From Anaerolineae bacterium (lineage in GTDB: Bacteria > Chloroflexota > Anaerolineae > SpSt-313): DNA of 13,305 bases. Within the stretch, counting starts at the first letter, position 1; each line of letters begins with the position of its first letter. The position numbers and the translations under genes are program-made. Shown here piece after piece: positions 7,140-13,070 of this stretch. Under the pieces are notes generated by a model. It made no database searches. It saw only the letters and a program-made list of their open reading frames with translations, and was not told where the DNA came from. The DNA lies in the NCBI GenBank assembly GCA_023511475.1, contig JAIMBM010000029.1, positions 1-13,305 on the forward strand, given 5' to 3'.

Positions 7140-8104
7140 ACCTCAACACGGGCCACACGGCGGGCAACCAGGTAGCCGAGAACCTCCAGCACCGCCGCCG
7201 TCGCCGGGATGATCCGCACAAGCCCGGGCTGGAAAAGCCGCATGATCCAGCCGGGGTTGATGAGGGCCAGCACGCCTCCCAGGACCACCGGCAGCGCCAC
7301 AAGGAGATAGGTCGTCAGGCGCTGCTGGGTCGTCAGCACGCGGATCTCGCCCTGTAGCCTGATCCGCTCCCGGATCGTCTCGGCGATCTTGTCGAGCACC
7401 AGCGCCAGGTTGCCGCCAACCTCGTGGCCCACATTCACCGCCGTGACGATCAGCTCCAGGTCGCCGCTCTCCATGCGCCTCACCAGGTTGTTGAGCGCCT
7501 CAGTCTGCGAGAGCCCCAGCCCGATCTCCCGCACGACTCGCGAGAACTCTTCGGAGGCCGGCGGGTCAAGCTCGCTCGTGACGACGTTCAGCGCGTTGAG
7601 CAACCCGTGCCCGGCCCTCAGCGACCCGGTGATCAGCGACAGCACATCGAGCAGCTGCGCCTGGAAGGCGTTCAGACGTTTCCGCCGCCTCCGCTCCAGG
7701 ATGAGCCACGGCACGGCAAAGCCAAACCCCGCTCCCGCTATCCCTGAGATCGCATAGCCCTGCACCAGGTAGGCGAGCACGCCGCCCAGGCCCGCCATCA
7801 CCACCGGCAGCAGCAGGAACTCGGGCACCGTCATCCGCAGGTTGGCCTGCGCCAGGCTCAGCGCCAGCCGCCGCGCGAAGGCCTGCCCGCTGAAGAGACG
7901 ATCCAGCCACCCGGCCAGAGCTTTCAGAGCAGGCCCCCGCCGCCGGGCGCGCCTCTCCTCCTCCGCTGCGCCGGCATACGCCTGCAGCCGGAGCCGCATG
8001 TCGTCCGGATACTCAATCAGGACGTACACGCCGGCAAAGACGGCCAGAACCCCCATCACCGTCAGCCCGGCGACCACCATCGCGGCAATTGCCGTGTTCT
8101 CCAC
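7136..8104 (-). CDS. tadB: Flp pilus assembly protein TadB (type II secretion F-domain platform protein)
   Basis: TadB, 322 aa, is the other inner-membrane platform component. An N-terminal membrane helix at about 8-30 precedes a basic cytoplasmic segment (AEEERRARRR, 47-56). Further helices lie at about 97-113, 117-135, 264-282 and 297-314. The T2SSF domain is about 145-280, with LLDVLSLITGSLRAGHGLLN (151-170), a PPASEEFSRVVREIGLGLS block (181-199) and GHEVGGNLALVLDKIAETIR (226-245). The G-NLA--LDKIAETIRER pattern is typical of TadB. The GTG start at 8104 has GGAGAGG 5 nt upstream. It follows cpaE by 38 bp and overlaps tadC by 4 bp. Confidence 0.92.
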   Translation of the reverse strand: MENTAIAAMVVAGLTVMGVLAVFAGVYVLIEYPDDMRLRLQAYAGAAEEERRARRRGPALKALAGWLDRLFSGQAFARRLALSLAQANLRMTVPEFLLLPVVMAGLGGVLAYLVQGYAISGIAGAGFGFAVPWLILERRRRKRLNAFQAQLLDVLSLITGSLRAGHGLLNALNVVTSELDPPASEEFSRVVREIGLGLSQTEALNNLVRRMESGDLELIVTAVNVGHEVGGNLALVLDKIAETIRERIRLQGEIRVLTTQQRLTTYLLVALPVVLGGVLALINPGWIMRLFQPGLVRIIPATAAVLEVLGYLVARRVARVEV

Positions 8105-8142
8105 CTCAGCCTCTCCGCCCTTCCAGACAGGCCCAGGCCACC

Positions 8143-9306
8143 CTACTGCGCCGCCTCCGCCAGTCGACGGGCCAGCGCCACAATCTGCCGCGCGGCCCGG
8201 CTCCGCCGGTGACCCTGCACGAACGGCACGCCACGATTCGCACTCGTGGTGACGAGCCTGACGTCATCGGGTATGCTCGCATCGACACGCACGCCCAGCG
8301 TGCTCTCGATATCCCGCACTTGCAGGCCCCCCCGCACCTTCGCCCGGTTCAGCACGAGCATCAGCCGCTCGGGCGCCACGCCCAGCATCCGCGCCCGCTG
8401 CAGGAAGCGCCGCGCCGCCCGCACCGCCCCGATCTCCGGCGTCAAGACCACGAGCACCCGGTCCGCGACCTCCAGTGCCGAGGCCGTATGCTCCCCAAAG
8501 GCCGGCGAGAGGTCAACAACCACCACTTCCCGAAGCCGGCGCAGCGCCAGGATCAACCGCCGCAGCTCGTCGGGATCGAGCCCCTCATCGTCCGGCCACA
8601 GTGCCTCGATACCGCTCGAGTGTCGCGTCAGGATGGCCTCAAAGTCCGCCCGCTCCAGCTCCTCGAGCCTGGACAGAAGCTGATCGATGCTGCCCGTGCG
8701 CTGCAGGTTCAGGAGGACGTCCACCGTGCCATCGGCCACAGCGGCGTCTAGGACACACACGCTCTTGCGCGAGAGCAGCCGCAGTGCGACCGCCAGGTTC
8801 ACGGCCACCACCGAGGCCCCCACGCCCCCCTTGGCCCCGACGGTCACGATGACGTACCCTGCTCGCTCCTCCCGCAGCGCGAGCGCCGCCTGCAACCGCC
8901 CCACCAGCTCTTGCGCGTCCGGCGGGGTGACCAGATAGTCCGCCGCGCCCGCCCGGAGGCTCGCGACCCGCTCGGCCACACCGGCACTCGAGCCCAGCAG
9001 GATGACCGGTATGCCCTGCCCACCCCGCTCCCGCAGCGCCCGGCACAGCTCGGTGCCCGGCATATCCGGCAGGCTGAACCCCGCCACGATGGCGTCAGGC
9101 TCCTCGAGGCGCACCTTCTGCAGGGCCTCAGCGCCCGTCGCCGTGCTGGCCGTCTCCCAGCCCACGCTGCGCAGGATGCCACGCACGAGCTGTGCCGTCT
9201 CTGGCTCGCCGGACACTATCAGCACGAGCGCTCGCCGCCCCGACCCCGACGGCCCCTCGGCTGCGGACTGCTCCTGCGCCTCGCCCGACTGCACCCCGAG
9301 ATTCAT
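8143..9306 (-). CDS. cpaE: CpaE/TadZ-family pilus localisation protein: pseudo-receiver plus MinD/ParA-like ATPase domain
   Basis: This 387-aa protein belongs to the CpaE/TadZ group, which places the Tad machinery in the cell. Residues about 27-142 have a response-regulator fold, but the phosphoacceptor position is Gly76 in AGFSLPDMPG where active receivers have Asp. The beta-5 Lys is Thr127 in LVTPPD and the N-terminal acidic pair is reduced (SGE), so it should not be phosphorylated. Residues about 150-370 are MinD/ParA-like. The P-loop is GAKGGVGAS (157-165): it keeps the signature Lys159, but Ala164 replaces the phosphate-binding Lys of GKT/S. VCVLDAAVADG (183-193) and VVVVDLSPAF (261-270) follow. 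ATG 9306 overlaps the cpaB stop as TGATG; GTG 9309, nearer the GGGGGAG site, is an equally possible start adding one residue. Neighbours fix the assignment. Confidence 0.92.
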   Translation of the reverse strand: MNLGVQSGEAQEQSAAEGPSGSGRRALVLIVSGEPETAQLVRGILRSVGWETASTATGAEALQKVRLEEPDAIVAGFSLPDMPGTELCRALRERGGQGIPVILLGSSAGVAERVASLRAGAADYLVTPPDAQELVGRLQAALALREERAGYVIVTVGAKGGVGASVVAVNLAVALRLLSRKSVCVLDAAVADGTVDVLLNLQRTGSIDQLLSRLEELERADFEAILTRHSSGIEALWPDDEGLDPDELRRLILALRRLREVVVVDLSPAFGEHTASALEVADRVLVVLTPEIGAVRAARRFLQRARMLGVAPERLMLVLNRAKVRGGLQVRDIESTLGVRVDASIPDDVRLVTTSANRGVPFVQGHRRSRAARQIVALARRLAEAAQ

Positions 9307-10094
9307 CACCGAGCACTCCCCCGGACCCGGAAGCGTTGCAGCAGGTAGTACCCATCCACCGGCACGACATCAAAGGTTCCTTCCGCGACCGGGCTGCGCA
9401 GGGCAAAATCCGCCACGCCCCCCATGTCCCGAAAGTGCTTGATCACCAGGGCATCCTGAGGGTCTACCGCGAAAAGGATCGCACGCGGCGGGGCGCCCGT
9501 CGCCTCCTGGGGCTCGTTGCCGCGTTCCTGCCCCTGCGTGCCGTAAACCAGCGCGGCCACCTCCAGGTCCTGCAGCACCGTCAGCGTGTTGATGCCCAGC
9601 TCCGAGGTCTCCGTGTGCGTCACCCCGCGGCTAAAGTCGTAGGTGAGCATCAGGTCGACATGGTCACCGGCCCTGAGGATACCCACGCTGCTGAGCAGGT
9701 CACTCGCCCCGAAGGCGATCAGCACCTTCTTGGGGTCCATCACGAAGGCGGCGTTGGGGCCCACATAGTCCGGTGCGATCAGCCGCCGCGCCAGGAGGAT
9801 CTCCCCCTCGGCAATATCCGCGGTCGTGAGCTTGCCGACGGCGTCCTCAGTCTCCGAGAGACCGTCGGCCGGGATCAGGTCCGGCTCCACCTGTCGGATC
9901 TCGAGATCGGCCTGCGTGAGCACCGTGTGCAGCGGGATGTCGCGCGCCGCCACCACGACGGGCACCTTCGGAACCTCCGGCAGGGGCGCGGGTACGGTCG
10001 CCACGCGCTGCATGGTGACGAAGGCTACGACGCCGGCCATCAGCGCCAGCAGCAACCCGGCCGCAAACCACAGGCATCCTCTTCGACGATTCAA
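9306..10094 (-). CDS. cpaB: Flp pilus assembly protein CpaB/RcpC (SAF domain)
   Basis: CpaB, 262 aa, is an envelope protein of the Tad system; in diderms it works with the RcpA secretin. Here MNRRRG and a single membrane helix (about 9-28) anchor it. An SAF domain follows at about 45-106, with VPVVVAARDIPLHTVLTQAD (44-63) and IAEGEILLARRLI (94-106). The RcpC-type domain is about 120-235, with KKVLIAF, GILRAGDHVDLMLTYD (138-153), TLTVLQDLEVAALVYG (170-185) and RAILFAVDPQDALVIKH (204-220). I chose TTG at 10094, which has AAGGGAAGGA ending 6 nt upstream and gives the expected basic-then-hydrophobic N-terminus. The in-frame GTG at 10151 has no ribosome site and would add 19 atypical residues. It overlaps cpaE at TGATG. 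No secretin gene is visible in the window, in line with a monoderm or with a distant locus. Confidence 0.9.
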   Translation of the reverse strand: MNRRRGCLWFAAGLLLALMAGVVAFVTMQRVATVPAPLPEVPKVPVVVAARDIPLHTVLTQADLEIRQVEPDLIPADGLSETEDAVGKLTTADIAEGEILLARRLIAPDYVGPNAAFVMDPKKVLIAFGASDLLSSVGILRAGDHVDLMLTYDFSRGVTHTETSELGINTLTVLQDLEVAALVYGTQGQERGNEPQEATGAPPRAILFAVDPQDALVIKHFRDMGGVADFALRSPVAEGTFDVVPVDGYYLLQRFRVRGSAR

Positions 10095-10320
10095 CGTTGG
10101 TCCTTCCCTTCCAGAATCGGCCGCGTGCCCTGTCTCAAGAGGGTACGGCACAAGAGGCGAGCCGCGCAGGGTAATGCCGACTCCCCTGGCGCGCCCGAGC
10201 CAATGCCCGGCGCCATGCCACCCCCGGGAGCCAGGCCTCGGGACCCTGGCAGGTCCTGCTCCTGCCGCGGCGAGGGGGTCAGAGGCCAGCAGGGTACCTC
10301 CCCGCGGCCTCCCGGCGCTC
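10095..10320. other. intergenic spacer between tadG-like gene and cpaB
   Basis: This 226-bp spacer is the largest gap inside the tad cluster. It has imperfect GC hairpins, for instance 10164-10171 with 10184-10192 (one bulge) and 10230-10235 with 10245-10250. I find no T-tract terminator and no convincing minus-strand -35/-10 pair. A 41-codon minus-strand frame is present but shows no pilin-like hydrophobic segment, so I do not call it. A separate promoter for cpaB onward could lie here but is not visible. Confidence 0.4.
10101..10110 (-). promoter_or_regulatory. ribosome binding site deciding the TTG start of cpaB
   Basis: On the minus strand AAGGGAAGGA (10110-10101) ends 6 nt before TTG 10094-10092. 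No comparable site precedes the upstream GTG at 10151. Confidence 0.7.
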
Positions 10321-11283
10321 CTATCGGACCAGATTCACCACGCGTATGCCAAAGTCCCTGTCGCAGCCACCCTCCAGATCCGGCATCGTGAAGGGGCCGC
10401 GGACAAACTCGCCCTGGACATACTTGTAGTTCGTCTTGTGCTGGATCGCCGTGATCCTGAACACAGCAAAACCCACGATGTTGTAGTTGGACTGCCCATT
10501 GCCGAGGTCGTCCGAGCAGTTGGGGTCGTCCTGCCGGCTACACGCCTCTCTGAAAATGGGCACAACGACCTCTTTGCCCAGCTGGCACTCGAGCTCCTGC
10601 AGCACCGACGTGTCCATTCCCGGCGACCCGTTGACCCATCCAAGATGTATCTCGGGGACATTCTTGCAGGTCTCAGGGCATACCCAGCACTTGAGCTCGT
10701 TGGCGTCGACATCTCCTCCGTTGAGGTTCAGCCATCCCCGCTGGGAGGTCTGCACCGTCGTGGAGCCATCTCCCAGGGTCTCGGTGGTCTCCTTGCTAAA
10801 GATGGTGTAGGTGACGCCCGTCTTCCACAGGCTCTCGTGCAGGGCGATGGGCAGCACGCCGGTGCCCGCGCACGGGAAGGTATAGCGCGCGGCTGCGACC
10901 GCGCCGACGTCGATCTCGTCCACGCCAATGACCGCGGCGAAGAAAGTGTCGACGTTCTCCCTCGCAAACACGGTCACGGTCCTGCCGGTGATGACCACCG
11001 TGCAGGTCACAGCGCCGTTTGCTATGGCGAATCGCTCCGCCTCGGCCCGGGCCGCCGCCTCGCCGCGATCGAGGGCCAGGGCCCGCGCCCCGGCCAGCGC
11101 CCCTGCATCGGCCGCGTTCTGCATGAAGCGGCGCTCGGCGTAGGCATTCCCCAGGTCAATGGACAGCGCCAGGAACCCGACCAGCACCACCAGCATCAGC
11201 GCCACGACCACCAGCGTCTGCCCGCGCTGATGCCGCACCCCCGCCAACACAGGCACCACACCCCTGCCCCCAATCTCGGCCAT
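10321..11283 (-). CDS. TadG-like pilus assembly protein (Tad/TadG N-terminal domain)
   Basis: This 320-aa protein begins with the Tad N-terminal segment: RGQTLVVVALMLVVLVGFLA (20-39) as one membrane helix, then LSIDLGNAYAERRFMQNAAD (40-59) and AGALAGARAL (60-69). It leaves a long C-terminal part outside the membrane. That part (about 90-320) is variable in the family. Here it is rich in Thr, Val and Asp and has nine cysteines, among them a cluster C199, C202, C206 (CWVCPETC) plus C233, C248, C256 and C307, which suggests disulfides or a metal site. TadG-like proteins are minor components of the Flp system, probably surface anchors. ATG 11283 follows GGAG and GAGGG and lies 6 bp after tadE. 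Its stop is followed by a 226-bp gap before cpaB. The assignment rests mainly on the N-terminal 70 residues and context. Confidence 0.85.
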   Translation of the reverse strand: MAEIGGRGVVPVLAGVRHQRGQTLVVVALMLVVLVGFLALSIDLGNAYAERRFMQNAADAGALAGARALALDRGEAAARAEAERFAIANGAVTCTVVITGRTVTVFARENVDTFFAAVIGVDEIDVGAVAAARYTFPCAGTGVLPIALHESLWKTGVTYTIFSKETTETLGDGSTTVQTSQRGWLNLNGGDVDANELKCWVCPETCKNVPEIHLGWVNGSPGMDTSVLQELECQLGKEVVVPIFREACSRQDDPNCSDDLGNGQSNYNIVGFAVFRITAIQHKTNYKYVQGEFVRGPFTMPDLEGGCDRDFGIRVVNLVR

Positions 11284-11289
11284 CTTCCC

Positions 11290-11685
11290 TCACTCCACGT
11301 ACATGCGCGAGCGAGCCCGCATTGTGAACCCCGCGCCCGAGCCCCCATCGAAGAACGTGCCAATGAGCAAAGACACCGGGTGGAAGGTGTGCGTCACCAC
11401 AACCTCGACGACCTCGGGCTTGGGGCGCTGCACGTCCACGGTGACGTTGTCCAGCCCGACCGTCAGCGCAAGCGCCGCCTGCCTGATGCTGGCCGTATCA
11501 TCCGGATGGATCACGGCGTAGCGGGCCCCCTCGCGCGCCGCATTGGCCACGGTGCTGTGCGCCAGCATCGCCCGCGAAAAATCCATGAGCCCCAGCACCA
11601 CCATGGCCAGGACGAGGAGGGCCAGCGCAAACTCGGCGAGCGACTGCCCTGCTTCGCGATTGCCGCGCATCTGCCTATGCCACAC
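11290..11685 (-). CDS. tadE: TadE-like pseudopilin
   Basis: This 131-aa protein has the TadE signature GQSLAEFALALLVLAMVVLG then LMDFSRAM, and NAAREGARYAVIHPDD (48-63). Residues G13 and E18 fit the type IV prepilin rule of cleavage after Gly with Glu at +5 (G13|QSLAE18), so the prepilin peptidase at 4059-4760 could process it. The single helix spans about 17-36. The C-terminal half is beta-rich (VTVDVQ, VEVVVTHTF, FTMRARSRMYV). GTG 11685 follows GGGAGG by about 13 nt; ATG 11670 (MRGNREAGQS) is an equally reasonable start and would give 126 aa. It starts 6 bp after the chimeric gene and ends 6 bp before the tadG-like gene, so all three are one transcript. Confidence 0.88.
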   Translation of the reverse strand: MWHRQMRGNREAGQSLAEFALALLVLAMVVLGLMDFSRAMLAHSTVANAAREGARYAVIHPDDTASIRQAALALTVGLDNVTVDVQRPKPEVVEVVVTHTFHPVSLLIGTFFDGGSGAGFTMRARSRMYVE

Positions 11686-11691
11686 GCCTGC

Positions 11692-12369
11692 TCACGCTCC
11701 TCCCTGGCCGCGCAGCATCACCATCCGCGCCTGCGCAGTGATCGTCACCGGCCGGCCGCCGAAGAGCATCACCGTCGTCAGCTCCATTGAAGTCGACGCC
11801 GTGACCACAACCTCCACATCGGTGCTGCTTCCGGCCACGGGCCCGCTCGTCACCTCGACGCTTACCGTCTCCAGCGGCAGGCCCTCCAGGCTCCGGACCG
11901 GCACATCGTTGCGGAGGAAGATGCCCGCCGGGTGAAACACCTCCTGCAAAGCGGCGAGGATGTCGGCTTTGCGCACCTCCATCCCGAGGGCAAGGATCTG
12001 CACGACCAGGTAGGGGCCGTACTTGTCCACGATCAGGCCGGGCAGAAAGTCCGCTTCTCCGTACACGGCGCGGCAGGCGTCGGTCTGATTGAGAAAGCGC
12101 ACCCGGTGCCGCCAGGCCGCCGCCACGCGATCCCGGAAGAACGCCTGGTCCACAGGCTCATCCCGGCGGTACGTCAACAAACGGGCGACAATCTGCGATT
12201 TCGGGTTGACGAACCCTTTCGCCAGGAAGACGCCTTGGTGGTTGACGATGTCGGCCAGTCCGCCCGGTTCCAGTTCCCCTTCCACCTTGGCCACTTCGCT
12301 GCGGAACACCCACGGATGCCCGGCTTCCAGGCGCTTTCGGCGATCCCGCTTCAACACCAGCTTTGCCAT
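11692..12369 (-). CDS. chimeric gene: N-terminal RlmI-type 23S rRNA methyltransferase fragment fused in frame to a TadE-like C-terminal tail
   Basis: The 225-aa product starts as a class I SAM-dependent rRNA (cytosine-5) methyltransferase of the RlmI/YwbD type. A PUA domain is at about 1-72 (KRRLEAGHPWVFRSEV-like residues 11-26, then GFVNPKSQIVARLLTY 52-67). The linker domain is about 73-165, with CRAVYGEADFLPGLIVDKYG (99-118) and IFLRNDVPVRSLEGLPLE (150-167). In normal homologues of about 390 aa the Rossmann methyltransferase domain should follow. Here it is absent, and from about residue 169 the chain reads VSVEV, DVEVVVTAS, MLFGGRPVTITAQARM. This matches the C-terminus of the neighbouring TadE block for block (VTVDV, VEVVVTHT, FFDGG, FTMRARSRM). 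No SAM site remains, so it is surely not an active methyltransferase. ATG 12369 has AAGGAGG 7 nt upstream and a promoter at 12419-12446. It may be a deletion product or an assembly join. Confidence 0.85.
   Translation of the reverse strand: MAKLVLKRDRRKRLEAGHPWVFRSEVAKVEGELEPGGLADIVNHQGVFLAKGFVNPKSQIVARLLTYRRDEPVDQAFFRDRVAAAWRHRVRFLNQTDACRAVYGEADFLPGLIVDKYGPYLVVQILALGMEVRKADILAALQEVFHPAGIFLRNDVPVRSLEGLPLETVSVEVTSGPVAGSSTDVEVVVTASTSMELTTVMLFGGRPVTITAQARMVMLRGQGGA
11860..11875 (-). other. inferred fusion junction rlmI'::'tadE
   Basis: The homology to RlmI-type proteins ends after LEGLPLE (residues 161-167) and TadE-like sequence begins at VSVEV (169-173). The join therefore lies near 11866-11870 on the minus strand. 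Reading frame and strand are kept across it, and I see no repeat or insertion-sequence end at the point. Confidence 0.7.
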
Positions 12370-12376
12370 CCGCCAA

Positions 12377-12383
12377 CCTCCTT
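12377..12383 (-). promoter_or_regulatory. strong ribosome binding site of the chimeric gene
   Basis: AAGGAGG on the minus strand ends 7 nt before ATG 12369. It fixes the start at MAKLVLKRD and shows that the long in-frame upstream extension to 12696 is not coding. Confidence 0.85.
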
Positions 12384-12418
12384 CGCCCGCAACTGTGTGC
12401 GCGACTGCTTGTCCCCTC

Positions 12419-12446
12419 ATGATATCGAACCGGTGCGGGGAGTCAA
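12419..12446 (-). promoter_or_regulatory. sigma-70-type promoter of the chimeric gene and probably of the tad operon
   Basis: On the minus strand TTGACT (12446-12441) and TATCAT (12424-12419) are separated by 16 nt. Transcription would begin near 12412, giving a leader of about 43 nt before ATG 12369. It is the only good promoter seen upstream of the tad genes, which follow without a visible terminator until at least 10321. Confidence 0.65.
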
Positions 12447-12480
12447 ACCGCCCGCGCATCCTGCGGCGCCGCATGCAGGC

Positions 12481-12506
12481 GAGGGGCCGCTGTCGAGCGG
12501 CCCCTC
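12481..12506 (-). terminator. strong GC hairpin, probable terminator of the YjcZ-like gene
   Basis: A perfect 11-bp stem (12481-12491 with 12496-12506, GAGGGGCCGCT/AGCGGCCCCTC) closes a GTCG loop. No T tract follows on either strand, so it is not a canonical intrinsic terminator. Its place, 153 nt after the stop of the minus-strand YjcZ-like gene and 34 nt before the next promoter's -35, suits an insulator or T-less terminator. An RNA-processing element is an alternative. Confidence 0.45.
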
Positions 12507-12658
12507 CCGTCCCGGTGTCGTCCCTCGCTGCTTGTGCGCCTGCCGCCGTGTCTGGTTTCGCGTCCGGGTCCGCGTCTGCTCGCCTCTGCTGCCAGGCGCA
12601 CTGCTCAGGCATGCCGCACGGGCATAGCCTCAGGGTCTGCCGAAGTCCGTCTGCGGCA

Positions 12659-12784
12659 TCAGTACACCGCGCCCGGCGCCGCAGCCGCGACACCATCGCC
12701 GTAAGGCACGAGCAAGATGAACAGGACGAAGATGATCAGGAACACCACGGCCCAGCGGGTGTACCCACCAAACACTCCGTACAT
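12659..12784 (-). CDS. YjcZ-like small single-pass membrane protein (41 aa)
   Basis: The 41-residue product starts MYGVFGGYTR, has one strongly hydrophobic helix AVVFLIIFVLFILLVP (12-27) and ends with a short polar/Ala tail. The Gly/Tyr-rich start followed by a VLFILL-type helix resembles the YjcZ family of tiny sporulation-associated membrane proteins of Bacillota. The match is by pattern only, and the tail is longer than in typical members. ATG 12784 has AAGGGGGTGA ending 4 nt upstream, nearly the full anti-Shine-Dalgarno complement. It is alone on its strand, divergent from the gene at 13071. A sigma-K-like -10 element lies 28 nt upstream. Confidence 0.72.
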   Translation of the reverse strand: MYGVFGGYTRWAVVFLIIFVLFILLVPYGDGVAAAAPGAVY

Positions 12785-12811
12785 GGTCTCACCCCCTTCT
12801 CGAGCATGGTC

Positions 12812-12820
12812 TACCTTATG
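12812..12820 (-). promoter_or_regulatory. possible sporulation-sigma -10 element
   Basis: Minus-strand CATAAGGTA fits the sigma-K -10 pattern CATA-N3-TA, about 28 nt before the YjcZ-like ATG. I do not find a matching AC -35 at the right distance, so this is tentative. Confidence 0.25.
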
Positions 12821-13070
12821 CCAACCGGAGCGCGCGGGGCGGGGCGGATGACGCCCATCATTCGCCAAAAGAGCGGGACGATCGGGATCCGGGCGCAACG
12901 CGGCCGCACCCAGGGCAGGAGGCCGAGGCCGGGGACAAGGCGGCGCACGGGCAGAACGGCGGCGGCCCGCGGGCGGGCCCGATTTCCCCGGCAAGTGCGG
13001 CATTCGTACAAGAACAGACGGCGGCCTCTCCGTATGGTGGTGTCGTACACACCGTTGGGAGGCGATACAG
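12821..13070. other. divergent intergenic region
   Basis: This stretch separates the YjcZ-like gene from the plus-strand gene at 13071. It is very GC-rich, with a small perfect hairpin at 12964-12979 (6 bp, CGGG loop). I find no plus-strand promoter that meets consensus, and frames crossing the region are GC-driven artefacts with no ribosome sites. Confidence 0.4.

Noticed and set aside
10164..10250. Weak hairpins as a terminator between the tadG-like gene and cpaB
   Set aside because: Stems are 6-8 bp with bulges or large loops and no T run follows; ordinary for such GC content.
9826..11790. 654-codon plus-strand ORF antisense to cpaB, the tadG-like gene and tadE
   Set aside because: The opposite strand holds three recognisable tad genes with ribosome sites and tight spacing. 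The plus frame has low-complexity His/Arg/Pro-rich sequence and crosses gene boundaries, a typical GC-rich shadow.
12370..12696. N-terminal extension of the chimeric gene up to 12696
   Set aside because: The extension would read through the promoter and the 11-bp hairpin, has no ribosome site, and the AAGGAGG before ATG 12369 fixes the start.
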